A stretch of 32,749 bases of DNA from an uncultured Alphaproteobacteria bacterium (GCA_938048165.1 CALIBP010000165.1:1-32749), one strand, 5' to 3'. Positions 24,964-32,749 are shown, counted from the stretch's first letter. The notes: generated by a model not told the origin, from the letters alone. Numbers and translations are program-made.

Positions 24964-24986
24964 CAGTTTTCACGAAGGGAACCGTT

Positions 24987-26960
24987 GTGACACCAGATGA
25001 ACATTACCCACATGTGTTCCGAACCTTGAAAATTGGTCAGACAGAGGTGCGGAACCGGATTTTTGTGCCGGCGCATACCACCAATTTCGGTGAAGACAAT
25101 TTACCGTCATCTCGTCATCTCGCCTACCACCGCGCCCGTGCCGCCGGCGGCGCTGGGCTAATTATTTTCGAAGGGATCAGGGTCCATAAATCCTCGCTTG
25201 GAAGGCAACAGGGTGTAAACGGCTATGAGGCCGGTTCGATTCCGAAATTCCGCGATATAGCCAGGGCCGTACGTGAGGAGGGCGGCAAACTCTTTGGACA
25301 GATTCTGCATCTTGGTCGACATATCGATGGTAATTTTGCCCGGATGGCTTCGTGGTCGGCTTCATCGATACCATGGACGGCAACAGCCCCAGCCCCGCAT
25401 CCAATGACCAGTCAGGAAATCCGTATGGTGGTCAAAGCGCATGCTGATGTGGCCGCGAACCTGTTTGAAGCTGAGTTGGATGGTATCGAACTGCAGTTGG
25501 CGCATGGCCATTTGCTGCAACAGTTCCTGTCTCCGGCAGTGAACGCGCGAGAGGATGAATATGGCGGTTCTCTTGAAAACCGCCTGCGTTTTGCAATGGA
25601 AACAGCGATCGCGGTCCGCGAGATTGCCGGACAAGGGCGCACCATGGGCATAAGGATCAGCGCGGATGAGTTTCTGCAGGGTGGCCTGACACTTGATGAC
25701 ATGTGTGACGTTGTTGTCAGACTTGCGACTGCAGTGCAAATCGATTTCGTCAACATCTCCCATTCAGCGTATCACGGCAGCTACACCATCTCGACCCAGA
25801 TGGCAGACATGGCGTTTCAGAATGAACAATTTCGTTACCTGACCAATTCTATAAGTGACGCTCTCGACAAATTGCAACAGAAGCCAGTTGTCATGTCAGT
25901 ATGCCGTTACAATACGATTGATCTGGCCGAAGACATGCTGTCACTTGGTAAGGCTGATATGATCGGCATGGCGCGCGCGCATGTGGCAGACCCTGAGATT
26001 GTGAACAAAGCCAAGACCGGTCGTACCAAAGAAACGCTTCCATGTATCGGGTGCAATCAGGGCTGTGCCGACATGCTGGCGCAGTCGCTGGCAATTTCCT
26101 GCCTTGTGAACCCACGTGCTGGCAAAGAGGCAGAATGGCCGATGCCCATGCTGGCGAAAGTCGATACCAAGAAGCCCGTTCTTGTCGTCGGAGCTGGGCC
26201 GGCGGGCATGGAGGCAGCGGGCATTGCTGCCGAGAGGGGGTTTCCTACAACGCTTGCAGATAGCAAATCCACGCTCGGTGGTACGCTAAGCTGGCTCGAA
26301 ATGATGCCTTTACGTCGCGAATTTCTGAACCTTACGGACAGGCAGAAATTGCGACTGGGTGAGCATGGAGTCAATATCGAGCTTGAGCGAACAATATCGG
26401 CGGAGGCTTTGAAGGAATATCACGACGGTCACGTCATCTGGGCGGCTGGCGCTGGTGCCCGGTCACAAATGTTATCCAGTGAAGAGACAACACTCACCCT
26501 GGAAGGGGCACTGGCGGATACCGATGCATTAGCTGACCGGGTCTTGCTGGTTGATCATCTTGGCACCTGGGCGGTGGTGTCAGTAGCCGAATATCTCGCT
26601 GATCTTGGCAAACAGGTCTGGATTGTCGTGCCGACTGGCATTGTTGGTTGGAAGATTAGTGTATACAGTTCCTTCGCGCTTAAATATCGCCTGAGACAAA
26701 AGAATATTCAGATTGTCGCCGGCCACAGCCTGTCAAGTTTCAAGAATGGACTTGCGATACTAGATGACTTGTCAATCGAAGGTGAGTCCCGCAATCTGCA
26801 AGTTGACAGTGTGATTGCCCCAGTAGCCGGCGTGCCTCGTACACCGCCTGAAACATTGGCCGAAGCATCCATCTTCAATGTTGGTGACAGTGTTTCTGCC
26901 CGCACGGCACTTGAAGCAGTATTCGAAGGGCATGAGACGGCCTTGTTTCTTGATGCATAG
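24987..26960 (+). CDS. FMN/Fe-S/FAD NADH:flavin oxidoreductase (OYE-like, copy 2)
   Basis: A 657-residue fusion with a GTG start and AAGGGA upstream. The OYE barrel carries HGHLLQQFLSP and DEYGGSLENR at 173-199. A complete cluster motif C353-x2-C356-x3-C360-x11-C372 follows, then VLVVGAGPAGMEAAG at 398-412 begins the FAD/NAD domain. All four cluster ligands are present, unlike copy 1 at 10219. The relatives are 2,4-dienoyl-CoA reductase, enoate reductases and amine demethylating flavoproteins. As the last gene after an acyl-CoA dehydrogenase and CoA ligase, reduction of an unsaturated CoA ester or acid is a reasonable proposal. It converges with the SDR gene at 26991. Confidence 0.93.
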   Translation: MTPDEHYPHVFRTLKIGQTEVRNRIFVPAHTTNFGEDNLPSSRHLAYHRARAAGGAGLIIFEGIRVHKSSLGRQQGVNGYEAGSIPKFRDIARAVREEGGKLFGQILHLGRHIDGNFARMASWSASSIPWTATAPAPHPMTSQEIRMVVKAHADVAANLFEAELDGIELQLAHGHLLQQFLSPAVNAREDEYGGSLENRLRFAMETAIAVREIAGQGRTMGIRISADEFLQGGLTLDDMCDVVVRLATAVQIDFVNISHSAYHGSYTISTQMADMAFQNEQFRYLTNSISDALDKLQQKPVVMSVCRYNTIDLAEDMLSLGKADMIGMARAHVADPEIVNKAKTGRTKETLPCIGCNQGCADMLAQSLAISCLVNPRAGKEAEWPMPMLAKVDTKKPVLVVGAGPAGMEAAGIAAERGFPTTLADSKSTLGGTLSWLEMMPLRREFLNLTDRQKLRLGEHGVNIELERTISAEALKEYHDGHVIWAAGAGARSQMLSSEETTLTLEGALADTDALADRVLLVDHLGTWAVVSVAEYLADLGKQVWIVVPTGIVGWKISVYSSFALKYRLRQKNIQIVAGHSLSSFKNGLAILDDLSIEGESRNLQVDSVIAPVAGVPRTPPETLAEASIFNVGDSVSARTALEAVFEGHETALFLDA

Positions 26961-26990
26961 CGATTGAGGCGAAGGAATGCGGTGCGAACC

Positions 26991-27758
26991 CTACCTTGCT
27001 GTATAGCCACCATCGGCGATTAGGTCTGTGCCGGTAATGAACGACGCCTCATCCGAGACCAGAAACATTGCGGCGTCGGCCACCTCATCGGCTTTACCTA
27101 AACGGCCAATAGGATGCGCCGGAGCAAGTGTTTCTTCCGCCGCGGCAGAAGATCCAAAAACATCAGTCAGCCGCGGGGTCTGAACAGCGCCAGGCGACAA
27201 AGCCACCACACGGATATTGTCTTCAGCGTGATCAAGGGCAAGCGAGCGGGTGAACTGCAACATACCACCCTTTGTCGTGCAATATGCCGCCGCACCTTGG
27301 ACAGCAACATGACCCAGTTGTGATGCTATATTCAAAATCACTCCACCACCATTGGCACACATCTGGGGTATGACCATCCTTGATAGTAGAAAGGCACCGG
27401 TCAAATTGACCTTCAGCGACCTTTCCCACTCTTCGAGGCTAAGATCGGTGATTTTCGCACGCCTTGTCACCGTTGCCGCATTGTTCACGAGGATGTCAAC
27501 CGGTCCCTGTGCCGCGATGATGGGTGCGAGTTTAGATTGAAGGTCGGTTTCACAGGAGATGTCCGCAACACAGGTAATTATATCTGTCCCAAGTTCTGAA
27601 TCGAGTTCAAGGAGTTGTGCCTCGCATGTGTCGACGACAATCAGTTTTGATCCGGCCGCATGAAATCGCTTGGCAATGGCCTTGCCAATACCCTGCGCTC
27701 CGCCTGTCACGAGTGCAGTCTTTCGAGTAAGGTCGACCAAAATAGCAGAACTTTCCAT
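26991..27758 (-). CDS. SDR family NAD(P)-dependent oxidoreductase (second copy)
   Basis: A 255-residue short-chain dehydrogenase counted from the ATG at 27758. A TTG at 27782, overlapping the peroxiredoxin stop as TTGA, is an equally possible, translationally coupled start. The cofactor motif TGGAQGIG begins near residue 18; NNAA is near 92-95. The catalytic residues are S146, Y159 and K163 (numbering from the ATG), and the C-terminus reads ITGTDLIADGGYTAR, a typical FabG-like ending. The active site is intact. The substrate is unknown. It is not especially close to the SDR at 683. Placed after the peroxiredoxin gene and convergent with the OYE-like gene, it is likely to be part of the same catabolic island. 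Confidence 0.92.
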   Translation of the reverse strand: MESSAILVDLTRKTALVTGGAQGIGKAIAKRFHAAGSKLIVVDTCEAQLLELDSELGTDIITCVADISCETDLQSKLAPIIAAQGPVDILVNNAATVTRRAKITDLSLEEWERSLKVNLTGAFLLSRMVIPQMCANGGGVILNIASQLGHVAVQGAAAYCTTKGGMLQFTRSLALDHAEDNIRVVALSPGAVQTPRLTDVFGSSAAAEETLAPAHPIGRLGKADEVADAAMFLVSDEASFITGTDLIADGGYTAR

Positions 27759-27778
27759 GGAGGCTGGAACGGCTTCAA

Positions 27779-28264
27779 TCAATTATCAAGTGCCGCCAAC
27801 ATTGCTTGAGCACTCGATCCGGTTAATTCGCCAGGTTCTTCTACGAACGCATACGACACAACGCCATCATTGGTTATGAAACCGCACCGTTTACTTCTGA
27901 TTCCCAAAGGAACGCCAAAGTCCTTACTTGTTTGAAGCGCCATCGCAAGCTCCGCCTGAGGGTCAGCCATCATTTCTATCTTTCCCGTAGCACCTGACTG
28001 TTTTCCCCAAGCATGCATGACATGAGGGTCATTTACCGCGACACAAACAACCGCATCTACACCTCTTTCTGAAAATTTGGCACGGTGTTCAATAAATTCA
28101 GGTAGATGACGCTCAGAACATGTTTGCGTGAATGCCCCGGGCACACAAAAAAACACAATTTTGCGACCCTGGGACCACTCATTTAAATTGTGCGCCTCAA
28201 GCCCATCGTCACTTTTTGTAAAAACAGTTACTTCCGGTAACTGCAATCCTGTTTGTAAAGACAT
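27779..28264 (-). CDS. Peroxiredoxin (Prx5 / redoxin family)
   Basis: A 161-residue peroxiredoxin from the ATG at 28264. The peroxidatic motif P-G-A-F-T-Q-T-C is at 42-49, with Cys49 as the reactive residue and Thr46 as its partner. VAVNDPHVMHAWG near 84-96 and the DPQAELA region are typical of the Prx5 group. It reduces hydrogen or organic peroxides in the cytoplasm, with electrons from glutathione/glutaredoxin or thioredoxin. Placed among flavin oxidases/dehydrogenases and oxygenases, it may protect against peroxide made by the pathway (inference). The stop overlaps a possible TTG start of the SDR gene. Upstream is a 375-base gene-free region. Confidence 0.92.
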   Translation of the reverse strand: MSLQTGLQLPEVTVFTKSDDGLEAHNLNEWSQGRKIVFFCVPGAFTQTCSERHLPEFIEHRAKFSERGVDAVVCVAVNDPHVMHAWGKQSGATGKIEMMADPQAELAMALQTSKDFGVPLGIRSKRCGFITNDGVVSYAFVEEPGELTGSSAQAMLAALDN

Positions 28265-28639
28265 GGTTGATCTCAATAAACTTACCCAGAATTAATTGAG
28301 TAACAGAGAAACTCGGTGATGGGAATTATCAAGTCGCCCCGCTCCAGAATTAGATCTCTAAATCAACCTCTCTTCAAAGCGCAACTTTAGATGTGCGTAA
28401 CAATCACATGAAATTTGGTACGCAATAGACAAGATGTGCTTAGGGGAACAGTGCTGCAAAAAAAAATTCTAAAACAGAAGGCTAGCTTTAAAATCACAGA
28501 AAGGTTTTCAGACCGTAAAATGGCCGACAAGCCGTTCTCGCTGACGCATGGATCAGCACCAAACAATTTAGCCAGTAAACATTTACTCAACACTAAGATG
28601 TCTTGTAAATCATTTCGACCGCACCCTTCCAACCTTTGG
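28265..28639. other. AT-rich gene-free region
   Basis: 375 bases between the regulator stop and the peroxiredoxin start, noticeably AT-richer than its surroundings. It contains a run of nine A near 28457-28466 and a short inverted repeat TTAGA-TC-TCTAA near 28350. Open frames on either strand do not look like proteins. It should contain the peroxiredoxin promoter; I cannot assign its boxes. No RNA gene was recognised. Confidence 0.5.
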
Positions 28640-29656
28640 TTAGTCAAAATCCAGGGGAGTGGAAATGCCTATTGGAGATTTGGCCCGGGGTGACCAGTCA
28701 GCCGCCAAACGATGATAGGCGAGAAACATCTGGCAGAGGTGCCTCGCATCCCGGCGAAAATCATGGTGCAGCACGAAATCTATCTGCCGCCGGCGCAGTA
28801 ATTCCTTGTTTGTTTCATCCAAATCATGCGCCGCGAAAACCCTGCATTGCCGCCTGGCATCGCCAAATGCAGATATGACCGCCCTGTTGGCACCACCGAT
28901 GGAATAAACTGCCTCGATATCGGTGTGTTGTTCCAGCGCCGACACGACAAGACCATGAGTGGTCCCGCTCATGCCCATTCCCTCGGATATGGTCACTGTC
29001 TTCAGATGTGGATAGAGAGCCGTGATTGTTTCACAAAAGCCCAGCTCTCGCTGCTCCTCGCCCTCAAAAAGACTGCTCGACAGCGTCAGCAGAATTCGGG
29101 CAGGACGGTCAGACAGCATCTTGCCAATCAGAAAGGCCGCTGTCGCGCCCGCGCGCCGGTTGTCCATGCCAACATAGCCAATTCGGTTTTCAGGCCGTAT
29201 GTCGGTCACATAACTGACGACCGGGATGCGCGCGTCCATGAGCTGTGACGTCATTGAATTCGTACAATCGGTATTTGGCAGTTTTACCAAAACCCCATGG
29301 CTGCCGCGGCGCCGGATTGCCCGAATAATTTTCTGGGTGTCTGCGTCATTCATCGTTTGTGCAAAATGGAATCTTGCCCCGAAGGATGCTGGCCGCATGG
29401 CCGGGAATTCTGCTTCGAAGGCATTGCGAATGGCTGTCGTGAAGCGTGACGGGGCATGCACGACAATGTCGATGATGAACCGTCTGCCTTTGGCGGAAAC
29501 ATTGGCATATTGGCGTTCCAGGTCGCGGATCGCCAATTCGACACGGTCGATGGTTGCCTGCCTGACGTGACGGCGGCGATGGATCGCCCGGTCAACGGTG
29601 GCAAGACTCAGACCGGCCTGGAAGGCGATTTCTTTGAGCGGAAAGCGATGTGTCAT
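28640..29656 (-). CDS. LacI family transcriptional regulator
   Basis: A 338-residue protein. Residues 5-50 form the LacI helix-turn-helix and hinge (FPLKEIAFQAGLSLATVDRA in part, then RRHVRQATIDRVE). The rest is a periplasmic-binding-protein-like ligand domain, with IGYVGMDNRRAGATAAFLIG near 165-184, EGEEQRELGFCETI, and FAAHDLDETNKELL near 275. This arrangement senses a small sugar-like or other ligand and controls promoters by DNA binding. It is divergently transcribed from the PhyH-family gene with a 92-base shared promoter region that carries repeats. It is the only transcription factor in the window, so it is the best candidate regulator for the island, and probably of itself. Confidence 0.93.
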   Translation of the reverse strand: MTHRFPLKEIAFQAGLSLATVDRAIHRRRHVRQATIDRVELAIRDLERQYANVSAKGRRFIIDIVVHAPSRFTTAIRNAFEAEFPAMRPASFGARFHFAQTMNDADTQKIIRAIRRRGSHGVLVKLPNTDCTNSMTSQLMDARIPVVSYVTDIRPENRIGYVGMDNRRAGATAAFLIGKMLSDRPARILLTLSSSLFEGEEQRELGFCETITALYPHLKTVTISEGMGMSGTTHGLVVSALEQHTDIEAVYSIGGANRAVISAFGDARRQCRVFAAHDLDETNKELLRRRQIDFVLHHDFRRDARHLCQMFLAYHRLAADWSPRAKSPIGISTPLDFD

Positions 29657-29663
29657 ATGCTCT

Positions 29664-29686
29664 TTTGAGGTGTTTTTGAGGTGTTT
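29664..29686. repeat. 11-bp period tandem repeat in divergent promoter
   Basis: TTTGAGGTGTTT occurs twice with an 11-base period, about one helical turn, immediately upstream of the regulator start and overlapping the candidate -35 of the PhyH-family gene. This is a possible site for a regulator. Confidence 0.5.
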
Positions 29687-29712
29687 GACAAGAAAAATTC
29701 GTCCATCAGAAT
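29685..29712 (+). promoter_or_regulatory. Putative promoter of the PhyH-family gene
   Basis: TTGACA, a perfect -35 consensus, at 29685-29690 and CAGAAT (four of six consensus bases) at 29707-29712, with a 16-base spacer. The gene starts at 29749, leaving room for a short leader. The call rests mainly on the -35 and position. Confidence 0.5.
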
Positions 29713-29717
29713 GGTAG

Positions 29718-29736
29718 TGTGTTTAGGTTGAACACA
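29718..29736. promoter_or_regulatory. Inverted repeat TGTGTT-N7-AACACA, candidate LacI-type operator
   Basis: A perfect six-base inverted repeat with a 7-base centre, 19 bases in all, located between the putative -10 and the ribosome-binding site of the PhyH-family gene. The GTGTT half also occurs twice in the tandem repeat just upstream. Position and symmetry fit a repressor site for the divergent LacI-family protein, though many LacI operators have shorter centres. Confidence 0.45.
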
Positions 29737-29748
29737 GAGGAGAGCGAA

Positions 29749-30936
29749 ATGGATGAAGTGAGGACACCACAAGCCGTTGCCAGGTGGCTTGATGAAACTG
29801 ACGGTTGCCTTGACGTATTTGTCAACCAGCTGGATGCCGAGACCCGCGCCACTGATGTGCCTCATGCCATCGATATACAGAAAAACATCCCCATCTACAG
29901 CGGCGATAACGTGCGTGAGCTGGCATCGGATGTTTCAAGGCGAAGAGCACTTTTGTCGGAATGGACAGCTGTTCTCGCAAATGGTGCGGGGGCCATCGTC
30001 ATCAAACAAGGCATGGCTGATCTGGATGTTGTTGACCGGGCCAGCGAGGTCTTTGACAGTCTGATCCAGCAGGAAAAGGCCCAGTCAGGTGGTGGCGGTG
30101 ACCATTTTGCAAAAGCCGGGTCCAATGACCGCGTCTGGAATGCTCTTGAGAAACATTGCCTGTTCGACCCGGCCAATTTTGCGCGCTATTACAGCAGCGA
30201 TTGCATTGCGATGGCTGCCGAGGCGTGGCTCGGGCGTGGTTATCAGATGACCGCGCAGGTGAACCGGGTCAATCCTGGCGGGACCGCACAAACGCCGCAC
30301 CGGGATTATCATCTCGGGTTCATGCTTCCATCACAGACTCTGGATTTTCCACGGCATGTTCATGCCATGTCCCCTTTCCTGACACTGCAAGGCGCGGTGG
30401 CGCATTGTGACATGCCGTTGGAAAGTGGTCCGACGCAGTTGTTGCCGTTCTCACAACGCTTTCTTGAGGGCTATCTGGCTTTCACCCGTGAAGGGTTTCA
30501 GGACCATTTCGCGACCCATCATGTGCAGTTGCCACTGTCCAAGGGCGACCTACTGTTCTTCAGCCCGGCAATCATGCATGCCGCTGGCAACAACGTCTCC
30601 TCCGACATCTTTCGGATGGCAAATCTGCTGCAGATATCGTCAGCCTTCGGGCGGGCCATGGAGAATATCAACCGCCACCGTATGTGCCTCGCTCTTTATC
30701 CTGTTCTGCTGCAGGCTCAGCAAATGGGAAGCATTCGTGCGGGTGAGGTAAGAAATGCTGTTCATTCATGTGCGGAAGGTTATGCCTTCCCGACGAATCT
30801 GGACAGAGATCCTCCGATTGGCGGCTTGGCCCCGAAGTCACAGGCTGACCTGATACTTGACGCACTCGATAACGCGCTGGGGGCTGACGAAATCGCGGAC
30901 CAACTGGACCAGTTGAAACAACGTCAACAGCCTTAG
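29749..30936 (+). CDS. Phytanoyl-CoA dioxygenase (PhyH) family protein
   Basis: A 395-residue protein from the ATG at 29749, preceded by AGAGGAG; a GTG frame 30 bases upstream would cover the candidate operator. The metal triad is H184 and D186 in PHRDYHLGF, and H277 in SPAIMHAAGNN. R289 in FRMANLLQ is placed for 2-oxoglutarate. The ESGPTQLLPFSQR block before the distal histidine is characteristic of PhyH proteins. The family hydroxylates diverse substrates with Fe(II), 2-oxoglutarate and oxygen. It has long N- and C-terminal extensions relative to small PhyH proteins. It is a single-gene transcript divergent from, and probably controlled by, the LacI-family regulator. It is the second non-haem iron oxygenase in the window, in a different family from the TauD-like one. 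Confidence 0.9.
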   Translation: MDEVRTPQAVARWLDETDGCLDVFVNQLDAETRATDVPHAIDIQKNIPIYSGDNVRELASDVSRRRALLSEWTAVLANGAGAIVIKQGMADLDVVDRASEVFDSLIQQEKAQSGGGGDHFAKAGSNDRVWNALEKHCLFDPANFARYYSSDCIAMAAEAWLGRGYQMTAQVNRVNPGGTAQTPHRDYHLGFMLPSQTLDFPRHVHAMSPFLTLQGAVAHCDMPLESGPTQLLPFSQRFLEGYLAFTREGFQDHFATHHVQLPLSKGDLLFFSPAIMHAAGNNVSSDIFRMANLLQISSAFGRAMENINRHRMCLALYPVLLQAQQMGSIRAGEVRNAVHSCAEGYAFPTNLDRDPPIGGLAPKSQADLILDALDNALGADEIADQLDQLKQRQQP

Positions 30937-31311
30937 CGAAGAGAGGTTCAAAGGCTTTGCCGGGAAGCCGGTTGGGCAGGGGGGATACGGCAGATATTTA
31001 CAGGCGATCTTCCTCGAAATGCCTTTTTTAGAGCCAACAAGGAGGCGTTCGAATAAGGCCAGGACATACTCCCTCTGGAATTCTGGTACTACTATATCTC
31101 TGTTTTTAATGCTGAAAATTAACTCTGAGAGGTCCGTTCGGTCGCCTAATCATCGCACATGAAATAAAAAGGGAATTCCAAAGAAGCTTTGTTTAACACA
31201 TTGATAGCGCCAAGAAAAATAGAAAAATTCTTTGGAAACGTGTCATAGCAGTTAAACTTTATACGATGTCTAAAGGTGACCCAAGGCGGACGTGCGGATT
31301 AGATCATATTC
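30937..31311. other. Gene-free convergent region
   Basis: 375 bases between the convergent PhyH-family and EamA genes. One frame stays open from about 30938 to 31157 without a good start and without protein-like composition. The second half (31080-31311) is AT-rich. No terminator with a clear stem and T-run was found. It could mark the edge of the catabolic island, since the genes beyond look unrelated. Confidence 0.5.
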
Positions 31312-32268
31312 TCAGATTTTACCGTCCGCTCTGGCAGCGTGCTTCCGCTTAATCTGATTAATCAATCGCCCGTCGGTAATCGCAAGACCAATCGCAATTA
31401 ATCCAAAACCTAGCCACGCTTCACTTCCCAGTCGTTCCCCGAGGAATGTAAAACTCAGACCGACTGCTATTGGCGGAATGAGCAACGTAACCAGCATGAG
31501 ATTTGCGGACCCCGCGCGCACGAGAATTTCGAAATAAAGAAGATAAGCTACCGCCGTCGACAACAACGAAACCGCGAGAAGAGACGCCCATACTTCTGTC
31601 GACAATATAACATTTGGTATACCCTCCGAGTAGAAGGCCACTGGAACCATGAGAATGGCACTTCCGACCAACATCCCAAATGCGTTCATGATCGGTGGGT
31701 AACTTGACAGAAACCGCTTGCCCCAAACACCGGCGAATGAATACGACAGAGCCGCGCCAAGAATTGCGAGTTGCGCAAGATTGCGCGGGTCGAAATTCGT
31801 GAGCGCTTCGAGCCCCATGATTACGGCAACTCCAAAAACGCCGAACAAGGCGCCAGTGATCTTGCGGGCTGTTAGGGGTTCATCGACAAGAAAGATACCC
31901 GCGACGACAGCCCCGAAGACTGCTGTGGTTCCGTTCAGGATCGAGGCAAGGCCGCTTTCAATCGTCACCTGGCCCCAAAATATCAAAGAGAACGGAATGG
32001 CATTGTTTAGTGCGCCCATGACCAAATAACAGAGCCAGGCATTTATCGACTTGGGAATTTCAATGCCTCGCCACCAAACAACTGCGAACAGAGCCGGTAC
32101 AGCCCAAAAAATGCGATGAAGCGCAACCGTCAGCGGAGGCACCTCTCTCAAGGCAATTTCCGCGAAAAAAAAGGAACCTCCCCACACCGTCGCAAGCACT
32201 AGCAGCAGCAGTCCGGAAACGAGGTTGATCGCTGGTAATTGATTTTGTTCCATACCCGAACTTCGCAT
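31312..32268 (-). CDS. DMT superfamily (EamA) transporter
   Basis: A 318-residue membrane protein with about ten helices in two EamA repeats. The first repeat begins LLLLVLATVWGGSFFFAE near 20-37, and VDEPLTARKITGALFGVFGV near 127-146 marks the repeat junction. The second repeat ends LGERLGSEAWLGFGLIAIGLA (in part). The W-G-x-x-F motif in helix 1 is typical of the family. ATG codons at 32268 and 32253 are both possible. The substrate is unknown. It is separated from the catabolic genes by the 375-base gap and resembles the EamA protein at 7276 only at family level. It is probably a general metabolite exporter of the host chromosome. Confidence 0.9.
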   Translation of the reverse strand: MRSSGMEQNQLPAINLVSGLLLLVLATVWGGSFFFAEIALREVPPLTVALHRIFWAVPALFAVVWWRGIEIPKSINAWLCYLVMGALNNAIPFSLIFWGQVTIESGLASILNGTTAVFGAVVAGIFLVDEPLTARKITGALFGVFGVAVIMGLEALTNFDPRNLAQLAILGAALSYSFAGVWGKRFLSSYPPIMNAFGMLVGSAILMVPVAFYSEGIPNVILSTEVWASLLAVSLLSTAVAYLLYFEILVRAGSANLMLVTLLIPPIAVGLSFTFLGERLGSEAWLGFGLIAIGLAITDGRLINQIKRKHAARADGKI

Positions 32269-32327
32269 GCAAATCTAAGCCACTCCACCCGATACTTGCG
32301 ATCAGGTGCAACTGCCGCTTATGGCTA

Positions 32328-32392
32328 ACATCGGACCAAATCGGCGCGGCAAGAAAATGACCGCTTTTCGGGTTAGTAAATACGTCCGATGT
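32328..32392. repeat. 9-bp inverted repeat flanking an intergenic segment
   Basis: ACATCGGAC at 32328-32336 and GTCCGATGT at 32384-32392 are perfect complements 47 bases apart, between the EamA and GIY-YIG genes. The segment between them includes GACCGCTTTTCGGG. It may be part of a dispersed intergenic repeat, but only one copy is in view. Confidence 0.35.
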
Positions 32393-32399
32393 CCGCTAT

Positions 32400-32654
32400 T
32401 TAGATGGTTCCCGGCGCGTACCAACCGCCGCTAACTAGTCGCCGCAACTTACGATCCCGTTTCACATACCACTCCCGGCTCATGGCCTCGCTGCGGGTTT
32501 GATATCTTTCCGCGTAAAGTAGTCGCCATTGCCTACCGCGCGTCGACTTCGCCCCTGTGCCGTCATTGTGGGCTTTCAGGCGCTTGTCTAGGTCCGTAGT
32601 CCATCCACAGTAGGTTCGGTCACCACTTCCAATGATGTAAACGTAACAATCCAT
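32400..32654 (-). CDS. GIY-YIG nuclease family protein (UPF0213/YhbQ-like)
   Basis: An 84-residue protein from the ATG at 32654; the frame remains open to 32732 but the extra residues are cysteine/arginine-rich and not family-like. The compact GIY-YIG domain is evident: YVYII at 4-8 (GIY element) and TYCGWT at 14-19 (YIG element). R25 in DKRLKAHN, the GTGAKSTRGR loop at 32-41 and E61 in AMSREWYVK complete the usual active site. Small stand-alone members of this group (YhbQ, UPF0213) are common in bacteria; some are reported to act on nucleic acids, with poorly known roles. It is not obviously connected with the catabolic genes. Confidence 0.9.
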   Translation of the reverse strand: MDCYVYIIGSGDRTYCGWTTDLDKRLKAHNDGTGAKSTRGRQWRLLYAERYQTRSEAMSREWYVKRDRKLRRLVSGGWYAPGTI

Positions 32655-32749
32655 GTCGCAGACTACGCAAACACCCGTTAACGAACCGCATGATCGACGC
32701 GAACGCGCAGTGCAAAACTTTACACGTTCCAAAAATCACCCCGTGTTGT

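Noticed and set aside
28440-28480. Possible terminator with nine-base A/T run
   Set aside because: The only stem beside the run is four A/T-rich base pairs, too weak for an intrinsic terminator, and it is far from the regulator stop.
28387-28693. Overlapping small frames on both strands in the AT-rich gap
   Set aside because: Low-complexity composition, no ribosome-binding sites and no recognisable motif.
32655-32732. Extension of the GIY-YIG protein
   Set aside because: The extra residues are cysteine- and arginine-rich and precede the conserved domain start; family members begin close to the first strand.
1-32749. tRNA, rRNA, CRISPR, IS element or prophage
   Set aside because: I found no cloverleaf with a CCA-like end, no regularly spaced repeats, and no transposase, integrase or phage motifs.

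Overview
The window looks like chromosomal DNA of an alphaproteobacterium, possibly marine. The evidence is moderate GC, tightly overlapping operons, frequent TTG/GTG starts behind good Shine-Dalgarno sequences, and the gene families present (DUF2848, AtzG-like small protein, family 5 peptide-type ABC system, FMN/FAD/Fe-S 'old yellow enzyme' fusions). No marker gene fixes the genus. I saw no rRNA, tRNA, CRISPR array, transposase or phage gene.

Layout. (1) 1-1429, plus strand: the 3' end of a FAD-dependent dehydrogenase (fumarate reductase/ketosteroid dehydrogenase type) and a short-chain dehydrogenase. (2) 3602-1449, minus strand: a compact cassette of SAM methyltransferase, 89-residue helical protein and an acetoacetate-decarboxylase-fold protein that lacks the Schiff-base lysine. 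(3) 3840-7238, plus strand: an alpha/beta-hydrolase-fold protein, a small AtzG/GatC-like protein overlapping an amidase, and a second alpha/beta-hydrolase-fold protein. Both hydrolase-fold proteins have lost the nucleophilic serine and the catalytic histidine. (4) 21494-7276, minus strand: a long run of twelve genes. In transcription order they are a GMC oxidoreductase, a TauD-like dioxygenase, a DUF2848 protein, a complete peptide/nickel-family ABC importer, an FMN/FAD/Fe-S oxidoreductase, a second GMC oxidoreductase with a gluconate-dehydrogenase-subunit-3-like partner, and a DMT-family transporter. (5) 21603-26960, plus strand, divergent from (4): acyl-CoA dehydrogenase, amidohydrolase, PaaK-like CoA ligase, and a second FMN/FAD/Fe-S oxidoreductase. 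(6) 28264-26991, minus strand: peroxiredoxin and a second SDR. (7) 28640-30936: a LacI-family regulator divergent from a phytanoyl-CoA-dioxygenase-family enzyme. (8) 31312-32654: an unrelated-looking tail with a DMT transporter and a GIY-YIG protein.

How it may work (inference). Regions 1-7 read as one catabolic island for an organic molecule that I cannot name. An ABC importer takes up the compound. GMC dehydrogenases, SDRs, flavin reductases and two Fe(II)/2-oxoglutarate-type oxygenases carry out redox steps. The amidase opens an amide or imide bond. The CoA ligase and acyl-CoA dehydrogenase feed a carboxylic acid into beta-oxidation-like chemistry, and the LacI-type protein senses a ligand. 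The striking features are paired paralogues of several enzyme classes and at least three proteins of classical hydrolase or decarboxylase folds without their textbook catalytic residues.
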